Source of the DNA: a virus
Virus record (IMG/VR): IMGVR_UViG_3300025117_000079
Location: 1 to 55,213 of that record
Length of the DNA stretch: 55,213 bases
Strand: one strand, 5' to 3'
Part shown: positions 39,248 to 48,030 of the stretch, piece after piece
How positions within the stretch are numbered: the first letter of the stretch is position 1
Layout of the letters: the number at the start of each line of letters is the position of its first letter
Notes under the pieces: model-generated
Told to the model about the DNA's origin: nothing
Databases searched by the model: none
Seen by the model: only the letters and a program-made list of their open reading frames with translations
Translations under genes and position numbers: made by a program

Positions 39248-39739
39248 ATGTCAGAAGGTACTTGTCGTATTTGTGAAAAATCATACACTAATCTTTTACA
39301 ACATTTAAGATCTAAACACGGTATAAGTATGGAAGAGCACGATGCATTACAGCTAGAAAATTTGGATATCGAACCAGACACTACCATTAAAATGGAAGTG
39401 CAGGAAGAAACGCCGATTATGAGTGTGAAAGGAGAGCCGGTGGCTGAAACATCCATAACATTGCTCGAATATGTTTCGCAGCATGGTATGTCTAAAAAAG
39501 AATTAGACTTGGTAATTACGAATTACAAAAAGGGATTGCCCATTAGTGGTGTTATGGGTCTTGAGGTCAAGAAATCGAATGCTGCTAATGAGGCAAAATC
39601 TCTTTCCAGTCAGATGAAAGTACAAACTCATAGTCTGATGGTAGCTGAAGAGTTAAAAGACAAACACGGGTTCAAGGTAACTAATGTAAGGGGTCCACAA
39701 GGAAATACCCCTAAAACTTGGTTTCTTGAGAAGAAGTAA
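39248..39739 (+). CDS. Protein with N-terminal C2H2 zinc finger
   Basis: 163 residues. CRICEKSYTNLLQHLRSKHG at residues 6-25 is a C2H2 finger (C-x2-C, H-x4-H), followed by an acidic linker and a helical C-terminal domain. It may be a regulator or DNA adaptor. GGAGG ribosome site. Followed by three short hairpins in the gap before the next genes. Confidence 0.65.
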   Translation: MSEGTCRICEKSYTNLLQHLRSKHGISMEEHDALQLENLDIEPDTTIKMEVQEETPIMSVKGEPVAETSITLLEYVSQHGMSKKELDLVITNYKKGLPISGVMGLEVKKSNAANEAKSLSSQMKVQTHSLMVAEELKDKHGFKVTNVRGPQGNTPKTWFLEKK

Positions 39740-39843
39740 CTAACGATTTTAGTTAGCATAAATATTAACCAACGAGGCTTATGTTAGCCTGACATAAGGT
39801 TTCTTTTCCAACCCACATTGGAAAGAAAGCTCTAACAAAGGAG
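39740..39843 (+). promoter_or_regulatory. Hairpin-rich leader
   Basis: Three short hairpins: CTAAC/GTTAG (39740-39756), CTTATGT/ACATAAG (39778-39798), and TTTCCAA/TTGGAAA (39805-39824). It precedes the two small repeat genes. Could be terminator/leader control; no T-tract follows the stems. Confidence 0.4.
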
Positions 39844-39852
39844 ATGATGTTC

Positions 39853-40164
39853 GTGGGAGACTCAAGGTATAGTTCTAATATTAAAGCGGGAGGATCTGCT
39901 GTCACTATCAGTGGGTTTAGTTCTGTAACTGCAACCAACATTACAGTGAGTGGTACTCTTACTGCTCCTATTGCTGCGACTACTTCTTATATTAAACTTG
40001 GAGATCATCAGTATATTCTTTTTGGTGGTCTAGCATATTTGGCTTCTATTGTTCCAGTGGCTACTGCCATCGATGCTAGTTGTCAGGGATCTTTGTATTT
40101 GAGTTCTGATGGTAAATTGGCTATTCTGGAATCAGATACAGCAGCCTCATTTATCCCGTTCTAA
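39853..40164 (+). CDS. Small beta-rich repeat protein, tandem copy A
   Basis: GTG 39853 is preferred (product starts MGDSRYSSNIKAGGS) because it gives the same N-terminus as the next copy and GGAG is 9 bases upstream; ATG 39844 would add three residues and has no spacing. Sequence GFSSVTATNITVSGTLT and YIKLGDHQYILFG are beta-strand rich like head-fibre or decoration proteins. Role inferred only. Confidence 0.65.
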   Translation: MGDSRYSSNIKAGGSAVTISGFSSVTATNITVSGTLTAPIAATTSYIKLGDHQYILFGGLAYLASIVPVATAIDASCQGSLYLSSDGKLAILESDTAASFIPF

Positions 40165-40179
40165 GGAGTGTGATTTTTA

Positions 40180-40491
40180 ATGGGTGATAGTCGTTATACA
40201 TCTAATATACTCGCTGGCGGGTCTGCTGTAACTATTAGTGGATTTAGTTCTTTATCAGCAACTAACATCACAGTTAGTGGCACTCTTACTAATCCAGCTC
40301 CAGCAGTAACGTCTTATATTAAACTAGGAAGTCATCAGTATATTCTATTTGGTTCTGCTGTTCTTGCAACAACTGCTGCAAAAACAGCTACCGCTGTAGA
40401 TGCTAGTTGTCAGGGATCTCTGTATTTTAGTTCTGGTGGTAAGCTTTATATTATGTCTTCTGATACTGTAGCATCTAGTTTTCCATATTAA
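40180..40491 (+). CDS. Small beta-rich repeat protein, tandem copy B
   Basis: 103 residues starting MGDSRYTSNILAGGSAVTIS. Clearly a duplicate of copy A (GFSS.SATNITVSGTLT, YIKLGSHQYILFG, DASCQGSLY). AAGGAGTGTGATTTTTA precedes it. Probably a virion surface or fibre component. Confidence 0.7.
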   Translation: MGDSRYTSNILAGGSAVTISGFSSLSATNITVSGTLTNPAPAVTSYIKLGSHQYILFGSAVLATTAAKTATAVDASCQGSLYFSSGGKLYIMSSDTVASSFPY

Positions 40492-40533
40492 CTAGGTATT
40501 GAATGATTGATTCAGAGTTCATGTCCAACACAA

Positions 40534-40562
40534 AGCAGGGCTGTACAAGTTGCAGCCCTGCT
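40534..40562 (+). terminator. Intrinsic terminator
   Basis: A 10-bp perfect GC-rich stem (AGCAGGGCTG/CAGCCCTGCT) with 9-base loop, then ATTTCTATTT. It ends the transcript carrying the two small repeat genes. Confidence 0.85.
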
Positions 40563-40591
40563 ATTTCTATTTAAATAATTAGAGTTTTAAA

Positions 40592-41317
40592 ATGGAAGAT
40601 CGAAAACCTATTGGAAGAAAGAACTATGGTAGTATTCCACACCTTCCTGATAGTCGTATTGGTACAGGAGATCATAAATGCTCTAAAGGTCAAGCCAGAA
40701 TTGCAACTGAGAAGTGTAGGGATAAAAATGATGAAGTAATAGTACAGGAAAAATTAGATGGTTCTAATGTTGGTATAGCCAGAGTAGAAGATTCTATCTT
40801 TCCTTTAACTAGAGCCGGATATATAGCCATTTCTTCTCCATATGAACAACACAAACACTTCCATAATTGGGTATATGAAAATACAGAAAGATTCCTAAAT
40901 GTTTTGTCTGATGGTGAACGACTTGTAGGTGAGTGGTTGATGCAAGCTCACAGTACAAGATATAAACTCAGACATGAACCATTTGTAGCATTTGATATAA
41001 TGATTAAAGATAAAAGAATGATTTATAGTGATTTTGTAGATCGTGTTGGTGGTAAATTTACAATGCCGGCATTGCTTCATAAAGGTTCAGCAATTAGTAT
41101 TAAAGATGTAATGAGAATATTAGGTAAGTACGGATTTCATGGAGCATTAGATGAAGTAGAAGGTGCAGTTTGGAGAGTAGAAAGAGATTTGAAAACTGGT
41201 AGAGCTGTTGATTATTTAGTTAAGTATGTTAGACCAAACAAAGAAGACGGAATCTTCTTACCAGAAATAAGTAAGAAAGAGCCTGTTTGGAATTGGTATC
41301 CAAGTAAAAGAGGATAA
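40592..41317 (+). CDS. RNA ligase (short T4 Rnl2-like family)
   Basis: 241 residues. Motif I EKLDGSN with nucleophile Lys54, motif III-like VAFDIM, motif IV EGAVWRVER, motif V DYLVKYVRP. No N-terminal OB domain, so different from the ligase at 5277. It likely seals RNA nicks, for example after host tRNA cleavage. Weak ribosome site. First gene after a terminator, so it may head the sugar-cassette transcript. Confidence 0.85.
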   Translation: MEDRKPIGRKNYGSIPHLPDSRIGTGDHKCSKGQARIATEKCRDKNDEVIVQEKLDGSNVGIARVEDSIFPLTRAGYIAISSPYEQHKHFHNWVYENTERFLNVLSDGERLVGEWLMQAHSTRYKLRHEPFVAFDIMIKDKRMIYSDFVDRVGGKFTMPALLHKGSAISIKDVMRILGKYGFHGALDEVEGAVWRVERDLKTGRAVDYLVKYVRPNKEDGIFLPEISKKEPVWNWYPSKRG

Positions 41318-41321
41318 CTAT

Positions 41322-42287
41322 ATGACTGAAGAAGAGAAATTTTATATAGATGAGCCTGTTGTAGTTTCTTTTGCTATTGGTGAATTGGGGTGGTTGTGTC
41401 AATATACACAAGCTAGATGGAGATTTTTAAAAGAAGAAGTTCATAAAGATAAAAAATTTATAGTTATGATGAATAAAAACTTTCATTGTCTTGTTCAGGA
41501 CTTTGTTAGTTTCACTATTGATTTACCTGAATGGTTCTATGATCTGAAATTAGAGCAAGATTGCTACGAAGCCCCACTTCCAGATTCTCCTCCTGGTTCA
41601 CTCACACCGCCCGATGTATATAAAAGATTGATCGAGTATTTCAGAACATTTTACAATAAAGATAAAGCAACTGAGATTTGGATGCCTAGAGGTTATACTA
41701 AAATTTTAGATTATCTTCCTGCAAAATACTACAAGTATTCTACTACTAAAGATTATACAGTACCTAAAACTATCTGCGTGTTCCCACGCGGACGGGCAAG
41801 AGCTGCAAATAGGAATATACCAGCTCATGTGTGGGAAGAATTTGTGCTAAAATTATCTAAGAACGTGCATATTGTTCTTGGAGGGGTTCCTAGTGGTTCT
41901 TGTTTAGCTGATTTTGAACATCCAAACGTAACCAATTTGATTTCTTATAATGGTGAGGATAAACTAGATAAGATTATTTGGCATCTTAATAATTGTTTGT
42001 TATCAGTATCTAGTCAGTCTGGATTAACTCATATAAGTTTGTTAAGTGGATGTCCCACATACGGGATCGGTCCAGAGAAGGAGAGGCATTCTGTAAAAGA
42101 AAATAGATTTTCGACTCCGGTGTCGTGGAGATTTCTGACGGACTATAGGTGCATTGACGCTCAAACTATAATATCAGATGTTGAGTCTTTTTTAGAGGCT
42201 TTAGCAAATCATGATAAACAGGAATTCCAAATCACCCTTACTAATGACATTAATTCATTAAATAATTTGATAGGAACGAAATGTTAA
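41322..42287 (+). CDS. Glycosyltransferase, GT9/heptosyltransferase-like
   Basis: 321 residues. The C-terminal half has ICVFPRGRARAANRNIPAHV, a strand-turn IVLGGVPSG, and a donor-site-like SVSSQSGLTHISLLSGCPTY, the pattern of GT-B heptosyltransferases. The N-terminal half is less conserved. Would transfer an activated heptose-like sugar. Overlaps the HNH gene by 7 bases. Confidence 0.7.
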   Translation: MTEEEKFYIDEPVVVSFAIGELGWLCQYTQARWRFLKEEVHKDKKFIVMMNKNFHCLVQDFVSFTIDLPEWFYDLKLEQDCYEAPLPDSPPGSLTPPDVYKRLIEYFRTFYNKDKATEIWMPRGYTKILDYLPAKYYKYSTTKDYTVPKTICVFPRGRARAANRNIPAHVWEEFVLKLSKNVHIVLGGVPSGSCLADFEHPNVTNLISYNGEDKLDKIIWHLNNCLLSVSSQSGLTHISLLSGCPTYGIGPEKERHSVKENRFSTPVSWRFLTDYRCIDAQTIISDVESFLEALANHDKQEFQITLTNDINSLNNLIGTKC

Positions 42288-43138
42288 CTAAAGTATGTAG
42301 TAAGTGTAAAATTGAAAAAAGTATAGAAGATTTTACAAGAGATTCTTCTAAAAAAGACGGAAGATATTCTTCGTGTAAAAAATGTAAAAGGTTACAAGAT
42401 ATTGACTATTCAAATAGAAATATTGAAAATAGAAAAGAATATAATAAAGAATATCGTAAAAATAATATAAATAAACTAAAAGAACAAGAAAAAAAATATA
42501 GAGATTCTCATAAATTGGAAAGAAAAGAATATATAGAAGAAAATAGAGAAAAAATAAAAATTCAAACAAGAGAATATGATAAAGAATATAGAAAGAAAAA
42601 TAAAGCAAGAATAAAAGAAAATAAAAAAATATATGATAATTCAATAGCAAAGTATGCTACATATTTTGAAAGATTAACTATAGTAGAATCTCCTATTTCA
42701 GATCCAAGTGGACAGTTAATGGTAAAATGTGCTCATTGTGAAAAATATTTTTATCCTACAAATTTACAGATAAGAAATAGAATTGAAGCTTTAAATGGAA
42801 AAGTACACGGAGAAAATAGACTTTATTGTTCAGATAATTGTAAACAATTATGCCCAATTTATGATCAAAATAAATACCCAAAAGGACAAAACCCTAATGA
42901 GAATTATAGAGACGCTGATGTTCAACGACAATGGCGTGAAATGGTATTAGAACGTGATGGACATAAATGTGTTAAATGTGGATCTACTGAGAATCTAATC
43001 GCTCATCATATTGAAGGAGTCAGATGGATTTCAATGGAAGCTGCTGATATTGATATGGGGGTTACATTGTGTAAAATATGTGAGCGTAAGGCACACTCAA
43101 TAGAAGGATGTTCATATTATGACATGCAGTGTAAGTAA
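42281..43138 (+). CDS. HNH homing endonuclease
   Basis: 285 residues. N-terminal CSKCKIEKS...CKKCKR zinc site, a very Lys/Glu/Arg-rich helical linker (residues 45-120), a second Cys cluster, and a C-terminal HNH domain (DGHKCVKCGS, LIAHHIEGVRW, TLCKICERKAH). Extremely AT-rich codon use compared with the neighbouring sugar genes indicates separate origin. Confidence 0.85.
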   Translation: MLTKVCSKCKIEKSIEDFTRDSSKKDGRYSSCKKCKRLQDIDYSNRNIENRKEYNKEYRKNNINKLKEQEKKYRDSHKLERKEYIEENREKIKIQTREYDKEYRKKNKARIKENKKIYDNSIAKYATYFERLTIVESPISDPSGQLMVKCAHCEKYFYPTNLQIRNRIEALNGKVHGENRLYCSDNCKQLCPIYDQNKYPKGQNPNENYRDADVQRQWREMVLERDGHKCVKCGSTENLIAHHIEGVRWISMEAADIDMGVTLCKICERKAHSIEGCSYYDMQCK

Positions 43139-43436
43139 AAAATTATTACAAAAGATATGTCAGCACTTAACGAAATTATTTCCTCTCAGAAAGTGTGAGT
43201 TTTGTGGTTCTATATTTGTAACGTGGAATTGGTTTAGTTCTCTAGGAAAAATAAGAAAAGTAAAACTAGTAGATGTTGATAAACAATTTCCTTATGGAAG
43301 AAGTGTAGAAATTATACACGATTTAAAATGGAATCATGAATGCTGGATATGTAATAATGTTCAACACACTAACCACAAAGTAAGAAATGGTATTCCGTAT
43401 AAACTTCTTTGTTATCTTTTTAGATGGAGTGAATAA
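43119..43436 (+). CDS. Cys/His-containing protein
   Basis: 105 residues. CEFCGS and CWICNN Cys pairs with later histidines (HTNHK) suggest a zinc site; C-terminus amphipathic. It overlaps the HNH gene by 20 bases and touches the glycosyltransferase start. May be a remnant or companion of the HNH element. Unknown. Confidence 0.5.
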   Translation: MTCSVSKKLLQKICQHLTKLFPLRKCEFCGSIFVTWNWFSSLGKIRKVKLVDVDKQFPYGRSVEIIHDLKWNHECWICNNVQHTNHKVRNGIPYKLLCYLFRWSE

Positions 43437-44392
43437 TGAATAACAAACCAATTGTAATACTTGTGGGAGTCTTTGACCGTGGCTCAACAAACGTGGCGCA
43501 AGCTAAGGCATTAGTGAAACTTGGCTGTGATGTTATACCAGTATCATATAGAAGTATTATACAACAAAATGGGCCTGAGTATTTTCATAGATACATTACA
43601 ACTCTTGTTTATAATTATAAACCCTTTGTAGTAATATTTAGTAAGATAAATGGAGTACACCCACAAACAGTAGAAATATGTTCTAATCATGCACGGACGT
43701 GGTACTGGCTGATGGATTCAAATATCGTTTATAGAAAAATCAACGCACAAGAATACGTATCTCGTTGTCATTTTGCTAGTGCTACTGCTCCAGATGTTGT
43801 AGAATTATTTAAAGATATAAACCCTAACTCATTTCATATAACAGAAGGACTAGATACTGATTTTTTTAAACCAGTAGAACCTGTAGAAGAATTGAAATGT
43901 GACATTAGTTTTATAGGTACACAAACTCCAGAACGAGACGAGTATTACAAGGCTCTGAAAGAAGCTGGATTTAATGTTAGATTTTATGGTCCTCAATATT
44001 CTGGTCAGAATGTAGTAGATGAAGATTTTGCTAAGGTATGTTCTAGTTCAAAATTTGCTCTTAGTTTAAACACATACAATAATATAAAAAATTACTATTC
44101 TGATCGAATCATTAGACTTCTTGGGTGTGGTGTTTGTACATTTCATCTCGATACTACTGGTACTATTGACCAATACTTCAAAAATGGAAAGGAGATTGTT
44201 TATTTTACCGATTCTATAGATCTAATCACTAAACTCAAATCTATTTCAGACGAAACTGTAGCTAAGATTGCATTGAAAGGTAGAGATAAGGTACTTAGCA
44301 GCTATCTTTGGGAACACCAACTTATTAAACTCTTAAGAGTAGTGGAGAATGCAAATGCTGTACTTCAACAGACCTCCCACGTTCAAGAATAA
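43436..44392 (+). CDS. CgeB-like glycosyltransferase
   Basis: 318 residues. GT-B pattern: N-terminal VGVFDRGSTNVAQAKALVKL, the central CDISFIGTQTPERDEYY, and C-terminal SDRIIRLLGCGVCTFHLDT...FKNGKEIVYF typical of Glyco_trans_1_2/CgeB. Sugar transfer to a glycan or protein; donor not deducible. Overlaps the aminotransferase gene by 38 bases. Confidence 0.8.
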   Translation: MNNKPIVILVGVFDRGSTNVAQAKALVKLGCDVIPVSYRSIIQQNGPEYFHRYITTLVYNYKPFVVIFSKINGVHPQTVEICSNHARTWYWLMDSNIVYRKINAQEYVSRCHFASATAPDVVELFKDINPNSFHITEGLDTDFFKPVEPVEELKCDISFIGTQTPERDEYYKALKEAGFNVRFYGPQYSGQNVVDEDFAKVCSSSKFALSLNTYNNIKNYYSDRIIRLLGCGVCTFHLDTTGTIDQYFKNGKEIVYFTDSIDLITKLKSISDETVAKIALKGRDKVLSSYLWEHQLIKLLRVVENANAVLQQTSHVQE

Positions 44393-45323
44393 AGAAGGAT
44401 TACTTTTTGAGATACAAGACATAATCAATAGTAGATGGGTTGTAAATGGATCTTATACCAGAAAATTAGAAGAACATTTTAAAGAAAAATTTAATGTAAA
44501 GTATGTTTTAGCTTGTTGTAATTGTACAAATGGCCTGATTATTGCAGTAAAGGCACTTAATCTTCCATTAAACGCAATTGTGACCATTCCTTCGTTTACT
44601 TGGGGTAGTACTGAATATGCAGCTCTTTGTTCTACAAATATGGTTGAGTATGTAGATATTGATAAAAATACATGGATGATTGATGGAAAGAAAGTAAATA
44701 ATCATTATTCATATTGTGATGCTGTTATTGCTGTTGATGTGTTTGGTAATATGTGTAATATGAATGGATTAGATCCAAGTTTACCACTTATAATTGATGC
44801 AGCTCACGGTTATGGGTTATCAAAATTAGGACAAAGGGGAAGCATTGAAGTTGTTTCGTTTGCACATACGAAGGTAGTAACGGGGTTTCAGGGAGGGGCA
44901 ATCATAACCAATAATGAAATTTACTATAATAGAATGAAATCACTAGTTGAACTTTCTGCTAAAATGACAGAGATAAATGCTCTTATAGCTTTATATTCTA
45001 TTTCAGAATATGAAGAGAAGATTAAAACGAATGAAAGAATTATAGATGCATACAGATCGTTGATTAAAATTCCATTCAATGAGCAAGTAATACCGGAGGA
45101 AACAAATCATAGTGTATATGCTGTATTGTTTGAAAATAAAAAAGTAAGAGATAAGGTGGCAGAGAATTTTAGGAAGAATGATATTGAAGTTAAAATTTAT
45201 TATACTCCTTTAAGTGAAACAAAGAACACTAGTTGGGTTTATAATAGGATTTTGGCTTTGCCTACGTATGCTGATATGGAAAAGGATGTGGATTTTATTT
45301 GCAAACAGATGAATTCAATCTAG
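44355..45323 (+). CDS. DegT/DnrJ/EryC1/StrS-type sugar aminotransferase
   Basis: 322 residues from ATG 44355 (GGAG seven bases before). PLP-dependent: FVNGSYTRKLEEHF-like start, LACCNCTNGL, the Asp in LIIDAAHGYG, and the PLP lysine about residue 173 in SFAHTKVVTGFQGGA. Converts a keto-sugar nucleotide to an amino sugar. With the SDR enzyme at 48922 it could make a 4-amino sugar. Confidence 0.85.
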   Translation: MLYFNRPPTFKNKEGLLFEIQDIINSRWVVNGSYTRKLEEHFKEKFNVKYVLACCNCTNGLIIAVKALNLPLNAIVTIPSFTWGSTEYAALCSTNMVEYVDIDKNTWMIDGKKVNNHYSYCDAVIAVDVFGNMCNMNGLDPSLPLIIDAAHGYGLSKLGQRGSIEVVSFAHTKVVTGFQGGAIITNNEIYYNRMKSLVELSAKMTEINALIALYSISEYEEKIKTNERIIDAYRSLIKIPFNEQVIPEETNHSVYAVLFENKKVRDKVAENFRKNDIEVKIYYTPLSETKNTSWVYNRILALPTYADMEKDVDFICKQMNSI

Positions 45324-45334
45324 AAAGGGAAAAC

Positions 45335-46615
45335 ATGAAGATAGTCTTGATCTCACCAAAATTTCCAAACATATGGGAACCTCTTGGTCTTGCGAGTATT
45401 TCTTCCTATTGTAGATGGAATGTTCCTAATGTAGATATTGAGTTTTATGATGAAAGCTTTGATGATATAAATCAAATCATATTAGCAGGAGCTAATGCTG
45501 ATTATGTAGGTATATCTGCTACTACAACTACTTATAGACAGGTTCTTAATATAATTAAACAGATTAAACAGATTAACAGCAATGTACGAGTAATCCTCGG
45601 TGGTTGGCACGCAACAACTTCTCCTAGAACAATATTAGACTCAGATATTACTTTTCAGAATTCCAAAAATACTCTAATTGATTATGTGGTAGTTGGAGAA
45701 GGAGAGAAAGCATTTGTAGATATTATAAATGGTATGCACAAACCAGGAATGGTATTGGGTACAAAAATGGAGTTTAAGGATCTACTTTGGCCCGACAGAA
45801 CAATAATCAAACAGGAAAGATTACTAGATCTGTGTGAAAGTATGTGTGGCATTAGAATTGCTTCTTTCCAGAGTAGAAGAGGGTGTCCAATGAGATGCTC
45901 TTTCTGTGGGGAGAAGGCAATGTCAGGCAGTACTAATACAAATGAACCTGCCGTTAGAGTAAGAAATGCAAAAGATGTATTAGATGAAATAGAGTATGTA
46001 AATAATAAATATCATATAGACAAATTTAAATTTGTCGATCCTACGTGGTCTGCGCCAAATTCCGCTGCTATAGAATTCTGCGAAGAGAAGATAAGAAGAG
46101 GAAATAAGATACCTTGGTCTGGTATGGTACACGCCGCTTTTATTAATAAAAGTCTAATGCAACTGATGAAGGAATCAAGTTGTGACCAAATAGATGTTGG
46201 AGTAGAAAGTGGCAGTCAGTCGATACTAAACAAAGTAAGTAAAGGTATTACAATTGATAGAATTAAAAATGTGTTCAGATGGGCCAAAGAAGTTGGATTG
46301 AAAAGAAGAGCATTTACTATTATTGGTTTTCCAGAAGAAACTCCTAATGATATAGAATTAACAAAACAATTAATAAGAGATATACAACCTGATGTTTTGG
46401 GTACGACCGTTCTTACCCCATTCCCCGGAACAAGTTACTACAATCACAGCACAATGAAAGATGTTGATTTCTCAGAATGTGATGAATATTCATGTTCATT
46501 CTGGAGTACTAAATATTTTTCTAATCAGGATTTAGTTAGAATACAAAAAGAGATATATGAAGAATTTAAAGATATAGCTGTTGCACACTTCAAAGAAACT
46601 TGTGAGAAAAAATAA
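45335..46615 (+). CDS. B12-binding-type radical SAM enzyme
   Basis: 426 residues from ATG 45335 (MKIVLISPKFPN) behind AAAGGG. N-terminal Rossmann cobalamin-like domain (VRVILGGWHAT). Radical SAM core with CxxxCxxC at 184/188/191 (RRGCPMRCSFCG). Further motifs: VDPTW, DVGVESGSQSILNKV and IIGFPEETP. Class B-like enzymes catalyse methylations or carbon rearrangements. The usual DxHxxG lower-ligand motif is not evident, so cobalamin dependence is uncertain. Confidence 0.8.
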   Translation: MKIVLISPKFPNIWEPLGLASISSYCRWNVPNVDIEFYDESFDDINQIILAGANADYVGISATTTTYRQVLNIIKQIKQINSNVRVILGGWHATTSPRTILDSDITFQNSKNTLIDYVVVGEGEKAFVDIINGMHKPGMVLGTKMEFKDLLWPDRTIIKQERLLDLCESMCGIRIASFQSRRGCPMRCSFCGEKAMSGSTNTNEPAVRVRNAKDVLDEIEYVNNKYHIDKFKFVDPTWSAPNSAAIEFCEEKIRRGNKIPWSGMVHAAFINKSLMQLMKESSCDQIDVGVESGSQSILNKVSKGITIDRIKNVFRWAKEVGLKRRAFTIIGFPEETPNDIELTKQLIRDIQPDVLGTTVLTPFPGTSYYNHSTMKDVDFSECDEYSCSFWSTKYFSNQDLVRIQKEIYEEFKDIAVAHFKETCEKK

Positions 46616-47337
46616 TGAAAATATGTAGTAAATGTAAACAATTATTAAGTTTAGATAATTTTGTATATTCAAAAATTACAAAAGATCGTAAGCAATCTTG
46701 GTGTAAAAATTGTAAAAATAAGTTAAAAAAAGAATGGTATAATAAATTAGTAAAAAGTAAGCACAAAGAAAAACGAATTCCAAAGATAATTCTTTTAGAA
46801 GGAAAAACTTTTGGTAACTTAATAGTATTATCAGAATATATAAGATGCCATTCTGGAAATAGAGTTAGAACGAAGTGGTTGTGTAAATGCAATAGGTGTA
46901 ATAATTTAAAATATATTAGAAGTGATAGTCTAATGAGTGGAAAAACAACTGATTGTGGGTGTATTGGCAAAGAAAGTACAAGTAAAAGATTTAGAAAAAG
47001 ATATGGAGAATCAGCAAGAAACAAATTATATGCTTCATATGCTTCAGGAGCTAGAAACCGTAATTATGAATTTTCTTTATCTAAAGAAGAATTTTTTAAA
47101 TTAACACAAATGAATTGTTATTATTGTAATTCATCTCCTATTAATATAAGTAAAAATACATGTTATAATGGAGATTATATTTATAATGGGGTAGATAGAA
47201 TTGATAATACTAAAGGATATGTATATAATAATTGTGTTTCATGTTGTAAAAAATGCAATAGAGCAAAAGACACTATGACTGTATTAGAATTTCATGAATG
47301 GATTACTAAAGTATATAATAATTTAAAAATAGAATAG
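46615..47337 (+). CDS. HNH homing endonuclease
   Basis: 240 residues. N-terminal CSKCKQLLS...CKNCKNK zinc site like the HNH at 42281, a middle Cys set (WLCKCNRCNN), and C-terminal NGVDRIDNTKGYVYNN, CVSCCKKCNRAKD (Asn-type HNH). AT-rich. Inserted between two sugar genes with one-base overlap, so likely a mobile gene with precise insertion. Confidence 0.8.
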   Translation: MKICSKCKQLLSLDNFVYSKITKDRKQSWCKNCKNKLKKEWYNKLVKSKHKEKRIPKIILLEGKTFGNLIVLSEYIRCHSGNRVRTKWLCKCNRCNNLKYIRSDSLMSGKTTDCGCIGKESTSKRFRKRYGESARNKLYASYASGARNRNYEFSLSKEEFFKLTQMNCYYCNSSPINISKNTCYNGDYIYNGVDRIDNTKGYVYNNCVSCCKKCNRAKDTMTVLEFHEWITKVYNNLKIE

Positions 47338-47346
47338 AGGTTATGT

Positions 47347-48030
47347 ATGAATAATTTAGCTATTGTTACTAGGGCAGATAGCAGAATAAATGAGATGTCT
47401 AAGCTTACACATCCATTATTAAAGAAGTATGCAAGTAAGTGTAATGCAGATTTTATTATATTATCTGAAAATATTAAAGGTTTGCATCCTCATTGGAGAA
47501 TTTTTAATTGTCAAAAACTACTCGACAACTATGATCGTATATTAATGATTGACACTGATGCTTTAGTATTACCAACATGCCCGAATATTTTCAATATAGT
47601 TGAATTTTCTAGCATAGGAACTGTTCTGGAGGACAAAGGTAGCAGGAAAGAGATTCGTAGACAGCGTATTAAAATGATACAGAACAAACTTGGTGATGTT
47701 GGCTGGACTGAAGGCTATATCAATACAGGGGTATTTGTCTTTTCGAAAGAGCACAGAAGAATACTTGAGTATAAAGTAGAAGATCTTCCAGTTGGTGATG
47801 AGACTGGTGTCGATGATGCTTATATAGGATATCAAATTCACAAGCATGGATTTAAAGTATTTGAACTACCATTTAAATTCAACCATATGAGTATGTTCAG
47901 TGAAGACGGAACATCCAGATGGGATTCTTATATTATTCATGCTGCTGGTATGGGGTTCTTTCCTCTTATAAAGAGAACAGAATTGATAAAACAAGATATT
48001 ATACTATTGAGGAAATATTATGGTATCTAA
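47347..48030 (+). CDS. GT-A glycosyltransferase (GT8/GMA12-like)
   Basis: 227 residues. RILMIDTDALVL carries the metal-binding DxD (D69, D71), and later ETGVDDAYIGYQI and FNHMSMF complete a GT-A pattern like GT8 or GMA12/MNN10. Transfers hexose from a nucleotide sugar. Overlaps next gene by 11 bases. Confidence 0.75.
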   Translation: MNNLAIVTRADSRINEMSKLTHPLLKKYASKCNADFIILSENIKGLHPHWRIFNCQKLLDNYDRILMIDTDALVLPTCPNIFNIVEFSSIGTVLEDKGSRKEIRRQRIKMIQNKLGDVGWTEGYINTGVFVFSKEHRRILEYKVEDLPVGDETGVDDAYIGYQIHKHGFKVFELPFKFNHMSMFSEDGTSRWDSYIIHAAGMGFFPLIKRTELIKQDIILLRKYYGI

